Assembly: GCF_000203815.1 (NCBI RefSeq)
Contig: NW_004457736.1
Coordinates: forward strand, 372,001 to 436,000
Length of the DNA stretch: 64,000 nt
Reading direction: 5' to 3'
DNA from: Cavenderia fasciculata
Taxonomy: Eukaryota; Evosea; Eumycetozoa; Acytosteliales; Cavenderiaceae
Program-made: the position numbers and the translations under genes
Notes under the pieces: model-generated
What the model was told of the DNA's origin: nothing
The model's input: the letters and a program-made list of their open reading frames with translations, nothing else
The model's database searches: none
Part shown: positions 21,755 through 33,153 of the stretch, piece by piece
Layout of the letters: every line of letters starts with the position of its first letter
How positions within the stretch are numbered: position 1 is the first letter of the stretch

Positions 21755-24553
21755 ATGATTAGATATATATACTCTAAAACAGCTTCTGCATCTTTATCAT
21801 TATCATCAACATCGTCATTATATTCATCTGTACTACTTCTAAACAACAGGTCGACAACAACAACAACAACAACAACAACAACCTTTAATCGTTTTTGTAG
21901 TACAACTACTTCTACTTTATCATCTTTTGATACTCATACAACAAATAACAAATCGAAATTAAATTATGCAAGTCATAAACCACAAATACAACATCAAGAT
22001 CATATAGACTTGAGAAATACATTCCCAAGCGAAAATGTTACTCCTCCTCCTCCTCCCCAACAATCTACCATTTGGAACAAAAAGGAAAAGTTTGAAACCA
22101 TCATTGAAATGAAACGGTTTGACATCAAGTTGGATAATGTAAACTATTCACTAGACCTATCTTTGAATTCAAGAGTAGGTGATATTATATCACAAGTTTG
22201 GCTTAAAAAGTTGGAATTGGACAGTCAAGATGACATCAAGACCTCTGCTGCTGCTGGTGGTACAGTTGGACCAAGACAAATGAGAATGAATCCATTGTTT
22301 TACGATCAAACAGTGGAAAGAGAAAAAGAAAAGACTAGAAATGACAAGAGTTCTTATGTTTTGGTTATTGATGGTTTGGCTCATACATCAAATCATACTG
22401 CTCCTCTAATAGATTGTAATTCAAATTCTATTATTAGATTGGAATTAAAGTGTATGTTTAAAAAAAAAATAGAATAGAATAGAATACACATATTCAAATA
22501 TGATTATTGATTATTGATATCATTTATATTTATTTAGCCGAACATTCACATCCATATGCAAAAAAAATAACATTCTCTAAAGTTGGTGAAGAATTATTTT
22601 CACTTTATAAATCAGCTGGTGTAGAGTTTGAGAATGAAACACTTGACGATCAGGAAATTAGAGAATATATATCAATGTTTGAAAATGAATTGGCTATTTG
22701 TCAACCTCAAATGTTACGTGATATTTTAAATGAAAAAAGTATGTTCCAAACAACAATACAAGTAATGATTGTACAATCATCTTGATGATATTAACGAACC
22801 AATTATTTATTTATTTGAAAAGAATTAATGAAAAAGGTATTTTATTCAATGATTGAATATATGGAAGAACAAATTGCTGTTACAAACCAGAAACAAAAAC
22901 TTGCTCATAGAAAAGAAAATACAATGGAAGATTTCCATGTCTCAGATCAATTGAAAACAATTGCAAATTTAAAACATCCTCATAATTGGTTCCCTGTTGC
23001 AAGAGGGTAAGTAAAACAAAAAAAGACCAACCTATGAATTAATTAATTTATTTATCTTTATTTATTATTTTTCTAGAATGAAAAGAAAATTTATTTTACA
23101 TGTTGGACCAACAAATAGTGGAAAGACTCATAATGCATTGAAAAGATTAATGGAAGCAGAGAATGGAGTGTTTTGTGGACCACTTAGAATGTTGGCGCAT
23201 CAAGTATATGAGAAATTAAATACTGAAAATATTCCATGCAATCTAACGACCGGTCAACAAGTTATTGTCACTCCCAATGCAAGACACACTGCATATACGG
23301 TAGAGATGGCAAGCACTAGAGATGAGGTCGATGTAGCTGTTATTGATGAATTCCAAATGTTGTCTGATATTGACAGAGGATTCGCTTGGACACGTGCTAT
23401 TCTTGGCATTCCAGCCAAGGAAATTCATCTTTGTGGAGACAATACAAGTGTTGAATTGGTCAAACGTATGTTGGATTTGACTGGTGACACGATCGAAGTG
23501 AATTATTATGACCGTCTTTCGCCGTTGGTAGTCGATACCAAACCTGCTAGTCTTGGTCGATTGGAAAAGGGTGATTGCGTGGTGGCATTTTCTAGAAGAG
23601 AGGTTTTGACAACCAAGGCATCGCTTGAAAAGATGTATGGAAAGAAGTGCTCTGTGGTTTATGGCGCTTTGCCACCCGAAGCACGTGTGCAACAAACTCG
23701 TGCATTCAATGATACCTCTTCAGATGTCCAAGTCATTGTGGCAACCGATGCCATTGGAATGGGTCTCAATCTCAACATTAAGCGTATCATTTTCTCTACC
23801 ATTAAAAAGTTTGATGGCAAACAACAACGTCTTCTCAAGCACAGCGAGTTGAAGCAGATTGCCGGCAGAGCTGGAAGATTTGCTAGCGCATACAACGTGG
23901 GTATGGTCACTTGCACAAATGCACGTGATTTACCAACCATCAAGAAGCTCCTAGAGCTTCCCAACGTTGCCAACGAGCGTGCCGGTGTTTTTCCACAATG
24001 GGAGCAATTGGAAACTTTTTCAACACTCCAAGACAACCATAGCATACCATTCTCAGAGTTGATGACCATGTTTATCGAACACACCGAGTTGGACAACCTC
24101 TATTTTTTGGAGGACATTGAAGACAAGCTCCGAGCGGCCAAGCTCATTGACCATTTGGATATGGAGGTCTCTGATCGTTACATATTTATCATGGCACCCA
24201 TCAAGAATGGTGTCGAGATTGAAAAGAAACTTGTTCAGTTTGCAACTCAATTCTCAAACAACAAAGAGGTGCGCCTAAGAGAGAAAATGCCTGAATTCTC
24301 CTCTTCCGTTTCCAAACAAAAGCAATTGGTCGAACTTGAAATCATCTATGCCATCTCTGACCTCTATCTTTGGTTGGGTCAGCGATTCCGTTCTCGTTTC
24401 CAAGATGTTGAAAAGGCCAGTCAAATCTGTAACGATATTAATGAAGCCATTCCACTTCTCCTACAAGACGATCGTGATACCAATAGTAAAAAAAAGAAAA
24501 GATCAGATAATGACAGAGAAAGAAGAAGAATTCATAAAGAACTATCATTTTAA
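21755..24553 (+). CDS. Suv3/SUPV3L1 mitochondrial RNA helicase
   Basis: Four exons, 21755-22451, 22538-22738, 22823-23006 and 23077-24553, joined in phases 1, 1 and 2 give 852 residues. The N-terminus is Ser/Thr-rich with a basic presequence (MIRYIYSKTASASL). The helicase begins in exon 4 with motif I HVGPTNSGKTHNAL near 368, DEFQM (DExH-type motif II) near 451, CGDNTS and then the second RecA domain with VVYGALPPE, VATDAIGMGLNLN and QIAGRAGRF. The Suv3 C-terminal helical region follows, ending in a basic Lys/Arg tail. Suv3 unwinds RNA in the mitochondrial degradosome with PNPase or an RNase II partner. The last exon alone carries the whole catalytic core. The gene ends 67 bp before the 3' end of the convergent secreted-protein gene. 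Confidence 0.92.
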
Positions 24554-24620
24554 TAATAATAAACCAACCCATATAATTAATTATTTTTGTTTTTTTGATT
24601 CGAATTAATTTTTATGCATT

Positions 24621-25914
24621 TCATGAAACTGAATACAATTGATTTGAAAGACATTGATTAATGTTTTTACCAACACCACCTGCATTTGGTTGAATGCTAC
24701 ATCCATTTAGATGATGTGATCCAGTTGATGATCCTGATCCAGTTGATGATCCAGAACCAGATCCTGAACCTGATCCTTCAGACATGTGATGACCAGTAGA
24801 GCCAGAGGTGGCAGTTCCTTCAGACATGGTGGCATGACCTCCAGTGGCAAACATTTTGTATGGAGTTCCAGAGCTATATTGTCCGGTTGACATTACAGAA
24901 CCAGCAGTTGCAGTTTCAACCTTGCCATCGGCAAAGGTGTAGACCCAGTTGTTGGTAGAGTTGCATTGAACCAACCCAAAGAGGACAGAGTTGGCTGTAT
25001 TACTGTCACCAGTGGTAGAGGTACCAGTTCCAAATCCAGTTCCAGTGAGACCAGTTCCAGATGTTCCAACTGGTCTTGCTGATGACCCTGATCCAACCTC
25101 TTCTTCATCGTCGAAAAAAGAGGCAAAACTGATACTATCTAAAAAGTCCCAGTACTTTGACAAGTGATCTTGTGGGGCGACACCTTGGATGAGAGGAATC
25201 TTGTAGAATGAAATCTTTCCGCTTGATGATGTTCCACTTGAAGCAGAAGCTGGTCCTGATCCAGATCCAGATGAGGATGATATACCACTTGATGCAGAGT
25301 GTGGTCCTGATCCCGATCCAGAAGAAGATGCAGTTGCAGTTCCAGAACCAGAACCAGATCCTGATCCTGTTCCAGATCCTTTTAGATCACGTCCTATTGA
25401 ATAAAAGAGTTAATAAACCATACAAGGTGTAATAAATAATCCAATCGACTGACTGCAGACAAAACATACTAGTAATAGCCATACATTTAAAGGTTGGCAT
25501 CCAACGGTATTGAGTAAGCTTGGATGGTTGTAAATTACATCCAGTGTAGGTAGAGATTGTTAAAGAGGACGATGGGTATGGTGGCAAGACAGAGGAACAA
25601 TTGTAAGTTCTAAAGAAACCATACGAAGAACCAGCTTTTTGACACTCACCCGAAGCAAAAGAGGTAGAGTTGGATGGTGAAGAGGAGCAATCGTCGGTGC
25701 CATAGTTTTCGACTGTGATTTCATTGTTGGCACCACACGTGATGATTTGATTCTTGAAACACACTCCAGATTGAAGAACAACACCTCCGATACTTGAACT
25801 TTCAAGATTGCACTGTGGTTCGTTAAAGGTTTCAATGGTCACCCATGATGATGATGCAGCAACAGATGCAATCAACAATGAAACAATTGCTATGATGACT
25901 TGTAATAACTTCAT
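24621..25914 (-). CDS. Secreted protein with Gly-Ser repeat linkers (CfaA/B/C-like N-domain?)
   Basis: Two exons, 25914-25470 and 25393-24621, joined in phase 1 at AITR/RDLKG give 405 residues. A signal peptide covers residues 1-20. The N-domain (about 21-150) has spaced cysteines and SSSWVTIETFNEPQC. In size, cysteine spacing and beta-rich texture it resembles the dictyostelid counting-factor-associated family, but this is a texture match only. A GSGSGSGS linker follows, then a non-repetitive island around YKIPLIQGVAPQDHLSKYWD, another Gly/Thr/Ser-rich linker, and a Cys-containing module with VLFGLVQCNSTNNWVYTFAD. A final GSGSGS run leads to a C-terminal CSIQPN...NQCL pair. An extracellular matrix or secreted role is likely. 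The function is unknown. Confidence 0.75.
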
Positions 25915-26588
25915 ATCTATCTCTATCTTTATATATGTACACGTGAATGATGACTATTAAACCATAGTCTGTCGTTTTATGATTGTTAAACAGAGAAGTA
26001 GACGAGTTTACCTGAAATTAATTTCGATGAGCTGTTGACTGGGTTTGCCAAGCAGCTTTGACGAGATACCTCTCTTAAACGTTCAATCGCCCCAGATAAG
26101 GTGGGTTCGGAGCTAGATCTAGCTAGAAAAGGTTGTCCAAAGCTCGGAAATATTTTCTTGTTTGTAAAACGAGTAATTCGTTGTGATTCGAAATTACCCG
26201 AGCCTGGTGAAATTACCTTTTCGCTACAATCTTCTATGGTATCGATTGATTGTTTTTGTTGATCTGGTAATTGTTATAGTCGAGGTTTAGAGCTATGGGT
26301 TAGGGTTCCATATGTCGGGGTCATGTTTGCACATGTTTATGTTGATGCAAGTGGGTTGGGATGGGCCGCTTGGTCAATAAAGAGATTAGGTGGATTAAAG
26401 TGAAAGAGAAAGAAAGAAATAAAAGAAAGAAAGACTAAATAAAGACTATCAATTGTTTTGTTTTTTTGGGGTTTTTGAACACTACTAACGAACGAGGATA
26501 AAATCTACTCGTCAGCTAGATGGTTCGGGGTGAGTTTATTATTTTTACAACATTATATATATTGAAGGGGACAGGGGGGGCAAATTGC
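25915..26588. other. Intergenic holding a GC-richer relic
   Basis: This 674-bp spacer separates the start of the secreted-protein gene and the 3' end of the actin gene. Bases about 25990-26400 are markedly GC-richer than normal spacer here; see the relic entry. The last 150 bases are AT-rich with a G run (26571-26579) next to the actin stop. Confidence 0.5.
25986..26273 (-). pseudogene. Decayed coding-like relic of unknown origin
   Basis: A 95-codon open frame without an ATG lies on the minus strand. It has balanced amino-acid use unlike random AT-rich DNA, for example SSSEPTLSGAIERLREVSRQ. Coding-like composition continues upstream to about 26,380 but is broken there. The segment ends near CAG/GTAAAC, a good splice-donor match, so it could alternatively be an orphan exon. 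I could not assign a family; a remnant of a mobile element or of a lost gene are both possible. No terminal repeats are visible. Confidence 0.4.
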
Positions 26589-27813
<1,225 letters not shown>

Positions 27814-28224
27814 ATTGTATTATATATTATATTGTTGAATAAAAAACTGACTTGAATGATGAACAAGAGAACTCTTTTATGCTTGCTGTTCCCCTGCAAG
27901 GGAATGAAATAAACCCATTTATTAATTTTTTTTTTTATGGCTTGAAATGGGTTTTTGAACAGCAAAAACAAATATTTTGACAGGGATTTTTTAGTTTTGT
28001 GGTGCGGGAGGGGGTGTCATTTGGATCGAATTCAAGACATGATATTTTTTTAGTAAATAATTGGCACATACTTGCTTATTTCAATGATTTGTGAAAATTT
28101 TTTTACCCAACCCACCAAGATATACACACTGCAAACTTTACCTCTAGGTTTGGAATGGATGAATGGTTAAGGAAAGAATGAAAGTTTAGCGTCTCCTCTT
28201 GATAGATCTGTCTACTATGATGTT
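27814..28224. promoter_or_regulatory. Actin upstream region with nested inverted repeat and T tract
   Basis: The actin promoter side of this spacer contains a nested palindrome. TTGCTGTTC (27883-27891) pairs with GAACAGCAA (27957-27965), and inside it AAACCCATTT (27911-27920) pairs with AAATGGGTTT (27945-27954) around a long T tract. Oligo-T tracts are typical of dictyostelid actin promoters. The far side borders the 3' end of a paralogous gene. No coding frame is supported. Confidence 0.5.
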
Positions 28225-29380
28225 TTAGAATTCTAAAAAAGTAAATTTATTATTATTATCACTGATTGATTCATCAAAGATTAGTTTGGATTGTTCAGTA
28301 GTTGTTTGATTGGAATGGTGTAATAGTAAATCTTGTCGATTATCAAATGACAAGGTTGTATTTAGGTTTTTGGTAGATGTACGATAGTGTTTATGATAGT
28401 TGAGTAAAAAGGTATTAACTCTTGACATTAGGAATGGTCTATGTATATTATCATCATTGATAGGGTTGTTGGTTGTTTGTATAATATTATAGGACTTGTC
28501 AAACATTGTCAAATGATTTGCTAGAATATCTAATAATTTTGTATCTTGTAACTGGCATATACTATGAATAATTTGGTCGGTTGACATGAATGAATCCAAG
28601 TATTCCAAATGTGGATGATTTAATAGTATCCTTTCTATTTCCATCGTTCTTTTACAAAGACATAATTCTAAAAACAATTGATTTGGTATCATTCTTGCAA
28701 TGATTAATTGTTCTATAATATCCCAACGTCCACATTTGGTAATAGCCACACTACAAGATATATCCAAATCCTTTTTTGTAATTTCAGCATAACCAGTTAC
28801 AACACCTTTGTTAAAGTATTGTAATACATCTAATCTAAAATGATCGGCATACGCCAAAAATGATTGCATATCTACCCAATGTTTACCTTGTACTGCTAAA
28901 TGATTAGACATTCCAATTACTTGTTGAAAAGGATTGAACTTGGCAAACAAATCAAATAGATCCTTTCTACAAGAATATCTTCTTTCATCCAATGATTGAT
29001 GGTTTTGTTTGTGCATTGATTCTAATATTCTACTACCAGATTGCGGGTTTGCTTTGATTCTATGAAGGTATCCGTTGTAACAAATAGTCAGAGTCAAACT
29101 TGAATGATGTCTGGACCAATAGATAGCAGACTAGTACTGTTTCACGATCTTTCATATAATAATCAAACATTTGATGTAGTTTTGATGGATTACAAACAAA
29201 CGAGTTGATTGTACCTCTTTCAACACGACCATAAGATCGTCTTGGATTTCTACCAAAATCTCCATCATTTAATTTGATTACAAATGAATAGACCAATTTA
29301 CGTAAATATATATTATAATGTAATACATTCTTTACTTTTTCTTCATATTGAAGATTAAAAGAAAGTGTAGTAGTATTCAT
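28225..29380 (-). pseudogene. Lineage-specific helical-repeat paralogue, frameshifted copy
   Basis: Two overlapping frames, 29380-29060 and 29097-28225, match consecutive parts of the intact neighbour at 29485-30615. They share YEEKVKNVLHYNIYLRKLVY near the start, then GKHWVDM.SF..YA.HFRLD, GRWDIIEQLIIARMIPNQ and a NNNKFTF end. The match passes from one frame to the other within the 29060-29097 overlap, with no splice signals there, so a single-base shift breaks this copy. A read error is the alternative. The texture of repeated helical pairs recalls the ankyrin-like or F-box-like expanded families of social amoebae. Function is unknown. Both copies lie in tandem on the minus strand, about 100 bp apart. 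Confidence 0.75.
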
Positions 29381-29484
29381 TAATTAAAATAAAGTTGAAT
29401 GAATTATGAAAACTAAAAAGATTTCTTCTTCCCTTTTGTCTTGAACATCTTCACCCTTTTTTTTTTAATTTAATTAATTAATAT

Positions 29485-30615
29485 TCAAAAAAAAGTAAAT
29501 TTATTATTATTGCCAATTGATTCATCATCAAACATTAGTTTGGATTGGTCATTGGTTAGTTTGGTATGATGTTGTAGTAGATCTTGTTGATGGTTGAATG
29601 AATTAAAGGTAGATGTTGCATTGGGGTTTTGATTATAGGTACGATCATGTTTATGATAGTCAACTAAATAGGCATCTACTCTATTCATGAGGAATGATTG
29701 AGTGATAGGAGTGGTGTTGATGAACTTGTCAAACATTGTCAAATGATTTGATAGAATATCTATCAATTGTGTATCTTGTAGTTGGCATATACTGCGAATG
29801 GTATATTCATTTGACATGAATGAATCCAAGTATTCCAAATGTGGATGATTTAATAGTATCCTTTCAATCTCTTTCATTCTTTTACAAAGACATAATTCTA
29901 AAAACAATTGATTTGGTATCATTCTTGCAATGATCAGTTGTTCTATAATATCCCAACGTCCACATTTGATAATTGCCACATTAATCTGCTTGTCCAAATC
30001 CGTTGTTGTAATGTCAGAGTAATCAGTGACTCTTTCATTAAAGTATTGTAATACATCTAATCTAAAATGATTGGCATATGTTATAAATGATTCCATGTCT
30101 ACCCAATGTTTGCCTTTTAGATCCGAGGTCAAGGCCAATTGATTTGTAGACATTGCAATGACATGTTCAAGAGGATTGGAGTTGGCGTGCAAGTCAAACA
30201 GACGTTTTCGACATGAATAACCTATATTGTCCAATGATCGATAGTTTTGTTTATAAAGTGATTCTAGTATTCTAGGAGCCATGGTATCAGACTTGTTTGA
30301 AGCCGTCACCATTCGAACGACATAGTACCACACGAGATCGTCAGTGCCAAACCTGAAAGATGTCTTGGCCAATAGATAACATAGTAGTGTTGTTTCACGA
30401 TCACCCAAAAAATCATCAAACATTCGACATATATTGATAGGACATGCAATGATCGAGTTGATTGTACCTCTTTTGAGAGGTAACCCTGTTTGTCTGTTAT
30501 AATCTACATCATTTAATTTGATTACAAATGAATAGACCAATTTACGTAAATATATATTATAATGTAATACATTCTTTACTCTTTCTTCATATTGAAGAGA
30601 AGTAGTAGTAGTCAT
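29485..30615 (-). CDS. Lineage-specific helical-repeat protein (intact tandem paralogue)
   Basis: Single-exon gene of 376 residues starting MTTTTSLQYEERVKNVLHYN. The N-terminal 45 residues (YLRKLVYSFVIKLND) are almost identical in the neighbouring broken copy. After that come helix-pair units rather like degenerate ankyrin repeats (HWVDMESFITYANHFRLDVL, IIKCGRWDIIEQLIIARM, LLNHPHLEYLDSF). An Asn/Gln-rich C-terminal tail closes with NNNKFTFF. No signal peptide, membrane segment or catalytic motif is visible. I know of no function for this family. The nearly unchanged central block between the two copies suggests recent duplication or gene conversion. Confidence 0.8.
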   Translation of the reverse strand: MTTTTSLQYEERVKNVLHYNIYLRKLVYSFVIKLNDVDYNRQTGLPLKRGTINSIIACPINICRMFDDFLGDRETTLLCYLLAKTSFRFGTDDLVWYYVVRMVTASNKSDTMAPRILESLYKQNYRSLDNIGYSCRKRLFDLHANSNPLEHVIAMSTNQLALTSDLKGKHWVDMESFITYANHFRLDVLQYFNERVTDYSDITTTDLDKQINVAIIKCGRWDIIEQLIIARMIPNQLFLELCLCKRMKEIERILLNHPHLEYLDSFMSNEYTIRSICQLQDTQLIDILSNHLTMFDKFINTTPITQSFLMNRVDAYLVDYHKHDRTYNQNPNATSTFNSFNHQQDLLQHHTKLTNDQSKLMFDDESIGNNNKFTFF

Positions 30616-30749
30616 TATTTAAAAAAAAGTTTAATATTAATAATAATAAAACAAAGTCTAAAAAGTGTCAGGGTCTTGAACATCATCATCTTCTTTTTTT
30701 TAATCATCAATTTCAACTATTCATATTTATAAATATATATTTATATATA

Positions 30750-33097
30750 ATGAAATTCAAATCATTTCATGTATCAATAGTAATCATTATATTAGTACTG
30801 CTATTGTTATCATGTCAATTGGGTCATACTAGTAGTAGTAGTAGTAACAAAGAACAAGAACAAACGAATAATAATAGAGATACTAAAATACAAACAAATA
30901 AAGAGAAATTACCTAAAGAGTTTTCACATCTTGTCTTGGATGATAAACATATTAAAAAGAATAAAGATGAACAAGTAATCGAATCTACTACTACCATAGA
31001 ACATACTAAAGAAGATAAACAAAGACAAAAACAATTCACTTCAACAACAACAACAACTCATCAAGACGACAGCAGTAGTAGTAACAAAGAACAAGAAGAA
31101 CAACAAACTTCGAAACAACAACCAATATGTGATCTAAAGAAACAAGAAATAATATATACAATTAAAGATTTAAATAATGAAAGATGGATAGACAAGAGGA
31201 ATGGAGAACAAGTAAAAGATCCATTTGAATTTATCAATGGACCAAATAGAACCTATGATCAAAAGGCACTCGATCTAAACTACAATGCACAAGAATTAAA
31301 GATGGCTTTGAAAAAGGATGCAAAAGAAATGTTTTATCATGGTTACAATAGTTATATAAACTATGCATACCCAAACGATGAATTAAAATCAATCACTTGT
31401 GAAGGATCGGATCAATTTGGTCAATATTCATTGACCTATCTCGATGCACTCGATGCTCTATTGGTATTTGGAGATCTAGAGGAATTTAGACAAGGTGTAC
31501 AATGGGTATCAAAAAACTATCACTTTAACAAAAATTATAGTGTTTCTGTATTTGAAACTAATATTCGTATCCTCGGTGGTTTATTATCTGCTCATTTATT
31601 GGCTGAAATTCATTTACCTGTAAGAAACAAAAGAAAGAAAATATATATTTATTTATTTTTAACTTTCTTTTTCTTTTTTATTTTAGGAATATAAAGGAGA
31701 ATTAATACCAGTCGCATTAGAGATTGGTGAAATATTATTAAAAGCATTTGATACACCTACTGGAATTCCATATGGATCTATTCATTTACAAAATGGAGTT
31801 GCAAGAAATGAATCAGAGATTACATGTTCAGCGGCAGCCGGTACTTTTTCATTAGAGTTTGGTGTATTGAGCAAGATTACTGGTCGTCCACAATTTGAAA
31901 GAGCTGCAAAACGAGCAACCAAGGCAATTTGGCAATTTAGATCTTCTTTGGATCTTATAGGCAATCATATTGATATTACAACTGGTCAATGGAAAATTAA
32001 AGAATCTGGTATTGGTACTGGTGCTGATTCTTATTTTGAATATCTTTTAAAATCTGCCATTTTCTTTGATGATGAAGAATATATGGATTTATTTATTAAA
32101 GTCAGTAAACATAAAAAAGAATAATAGAGAAATTAAATTATAATATTTTATATTTATTTATTATTTATTTTAGTCATATAGAGCAATTTATAGACATGTT
32201 AGAAAAGAACCATGGTATGTTGATGTTAGTATGAATCAAGGTTTAATCATTTGGCCGATTTATAATAGTTTACAATCATTTTGGCCGGGTTTACAAATGT
32301 TGGGAGGTCAATTTGAAGATTCCATTTCAACAACTAGAGCATTCCATGCAGTTTGGAGAAGATTTGGTGTGATCCCAGAAGGTTATAATTTGATGGCTGG
32401 TGCAGTTCAACAAACGCAAGAAGCATATCCACTGCGTCCAGAGTTGGGTGAAAGTTTCTATTATCTCTACACTGCAACTCATGACCCACAATTTCTAAGA
32501 ATGGGTAGAGATATGATATTTTCACTCAACAATCTAACGAGAACCAAATGTGGATTTGCTGGAATCAAGGATGTAGAAACACAAACCTATTTCGATAAGA
32601 TGGAATCCTTCTTTTTATCGGAAACCATAAAGTATCTCTACCTACTTTTTACAGATCAAGATGATGGAGGTTTAATTGGAAAGAGACCTTATATATTTAC
32701 AACTGAAGGTCACATTTTACCAATGCAATATAGATTCTTTGAAAAAGATTCACTCTACAAAAAGAATCTAACAAGAGAAGATATATTCCCTAGAAAGGCA
32801 TCAATGCCACCAATGCCAAAACCATTCAACATTATAGATCCTATCAACATCACCAACCAAGACAAAGAAAAAAACAAAGAAAAAAACAAAGATAGGCCTA
32901 TAAAGGAAGAAAAGAAAAGAGAACCAGATCAATACGATGAATTGTTTAAAGAAATGGAAACTACAAACAATTGGAAATGTTCAAAACCTTCCTATCTAAG
33001 AAGTATATCTGCTGGTTCATTACAATTAGTTGGTAATCATAATGGTGAACATGAATGGTTTGAAGATCCAAATTTATTAGATTCTTTTGATCAATAA
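30750..33097 (+). CDS. EDEM-like glycoside hydrolase family 47 protein
   Basis: Three exons, 30750-31619, 31687-32100 and 32174-33097, all joined in phase 0, give 735 residues. A signal peptide or anchor lies at about 5-27. A charged, Gln/Thr-rich spacer of some 120 residues follows. The GH47 barrel starts near 185 (KEMFYHGYNSYINYAYP) and shows the EDEM-type FGQYSLTYLDALDALLVFGD, VSVFETNIRILGGLLSAHLL, GIGTGADSYFEYLLK and FTTEGHILPMQ. EDEM proteins trim mannose from misfolded glycoproteins in the ER and hand them to degradation. Two features separate it from secreted Golgi mannosidases: the ETNIR block and the lack of the Golgi-type spacing. A charged Lys/Glu stretch lies near the C-terminus. 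Intron 2 uses a GTCAGT donor. Confidence 0.9.
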
Positions 33098-33153
33098 AAA
33101 AAAAGAAAAAAAAAGATAATAAATATTAATTTATTTAAATTAATGATTTTTTA

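Noticed and set aside
26281-26320. Telomere-like GGGTTAGGG and tRNA-like TTCGAA sequences near the actin 3' side
   Set aside because: A single short occurrence without repeat units, and no cloverleaf or T-arm stem can be drawn.
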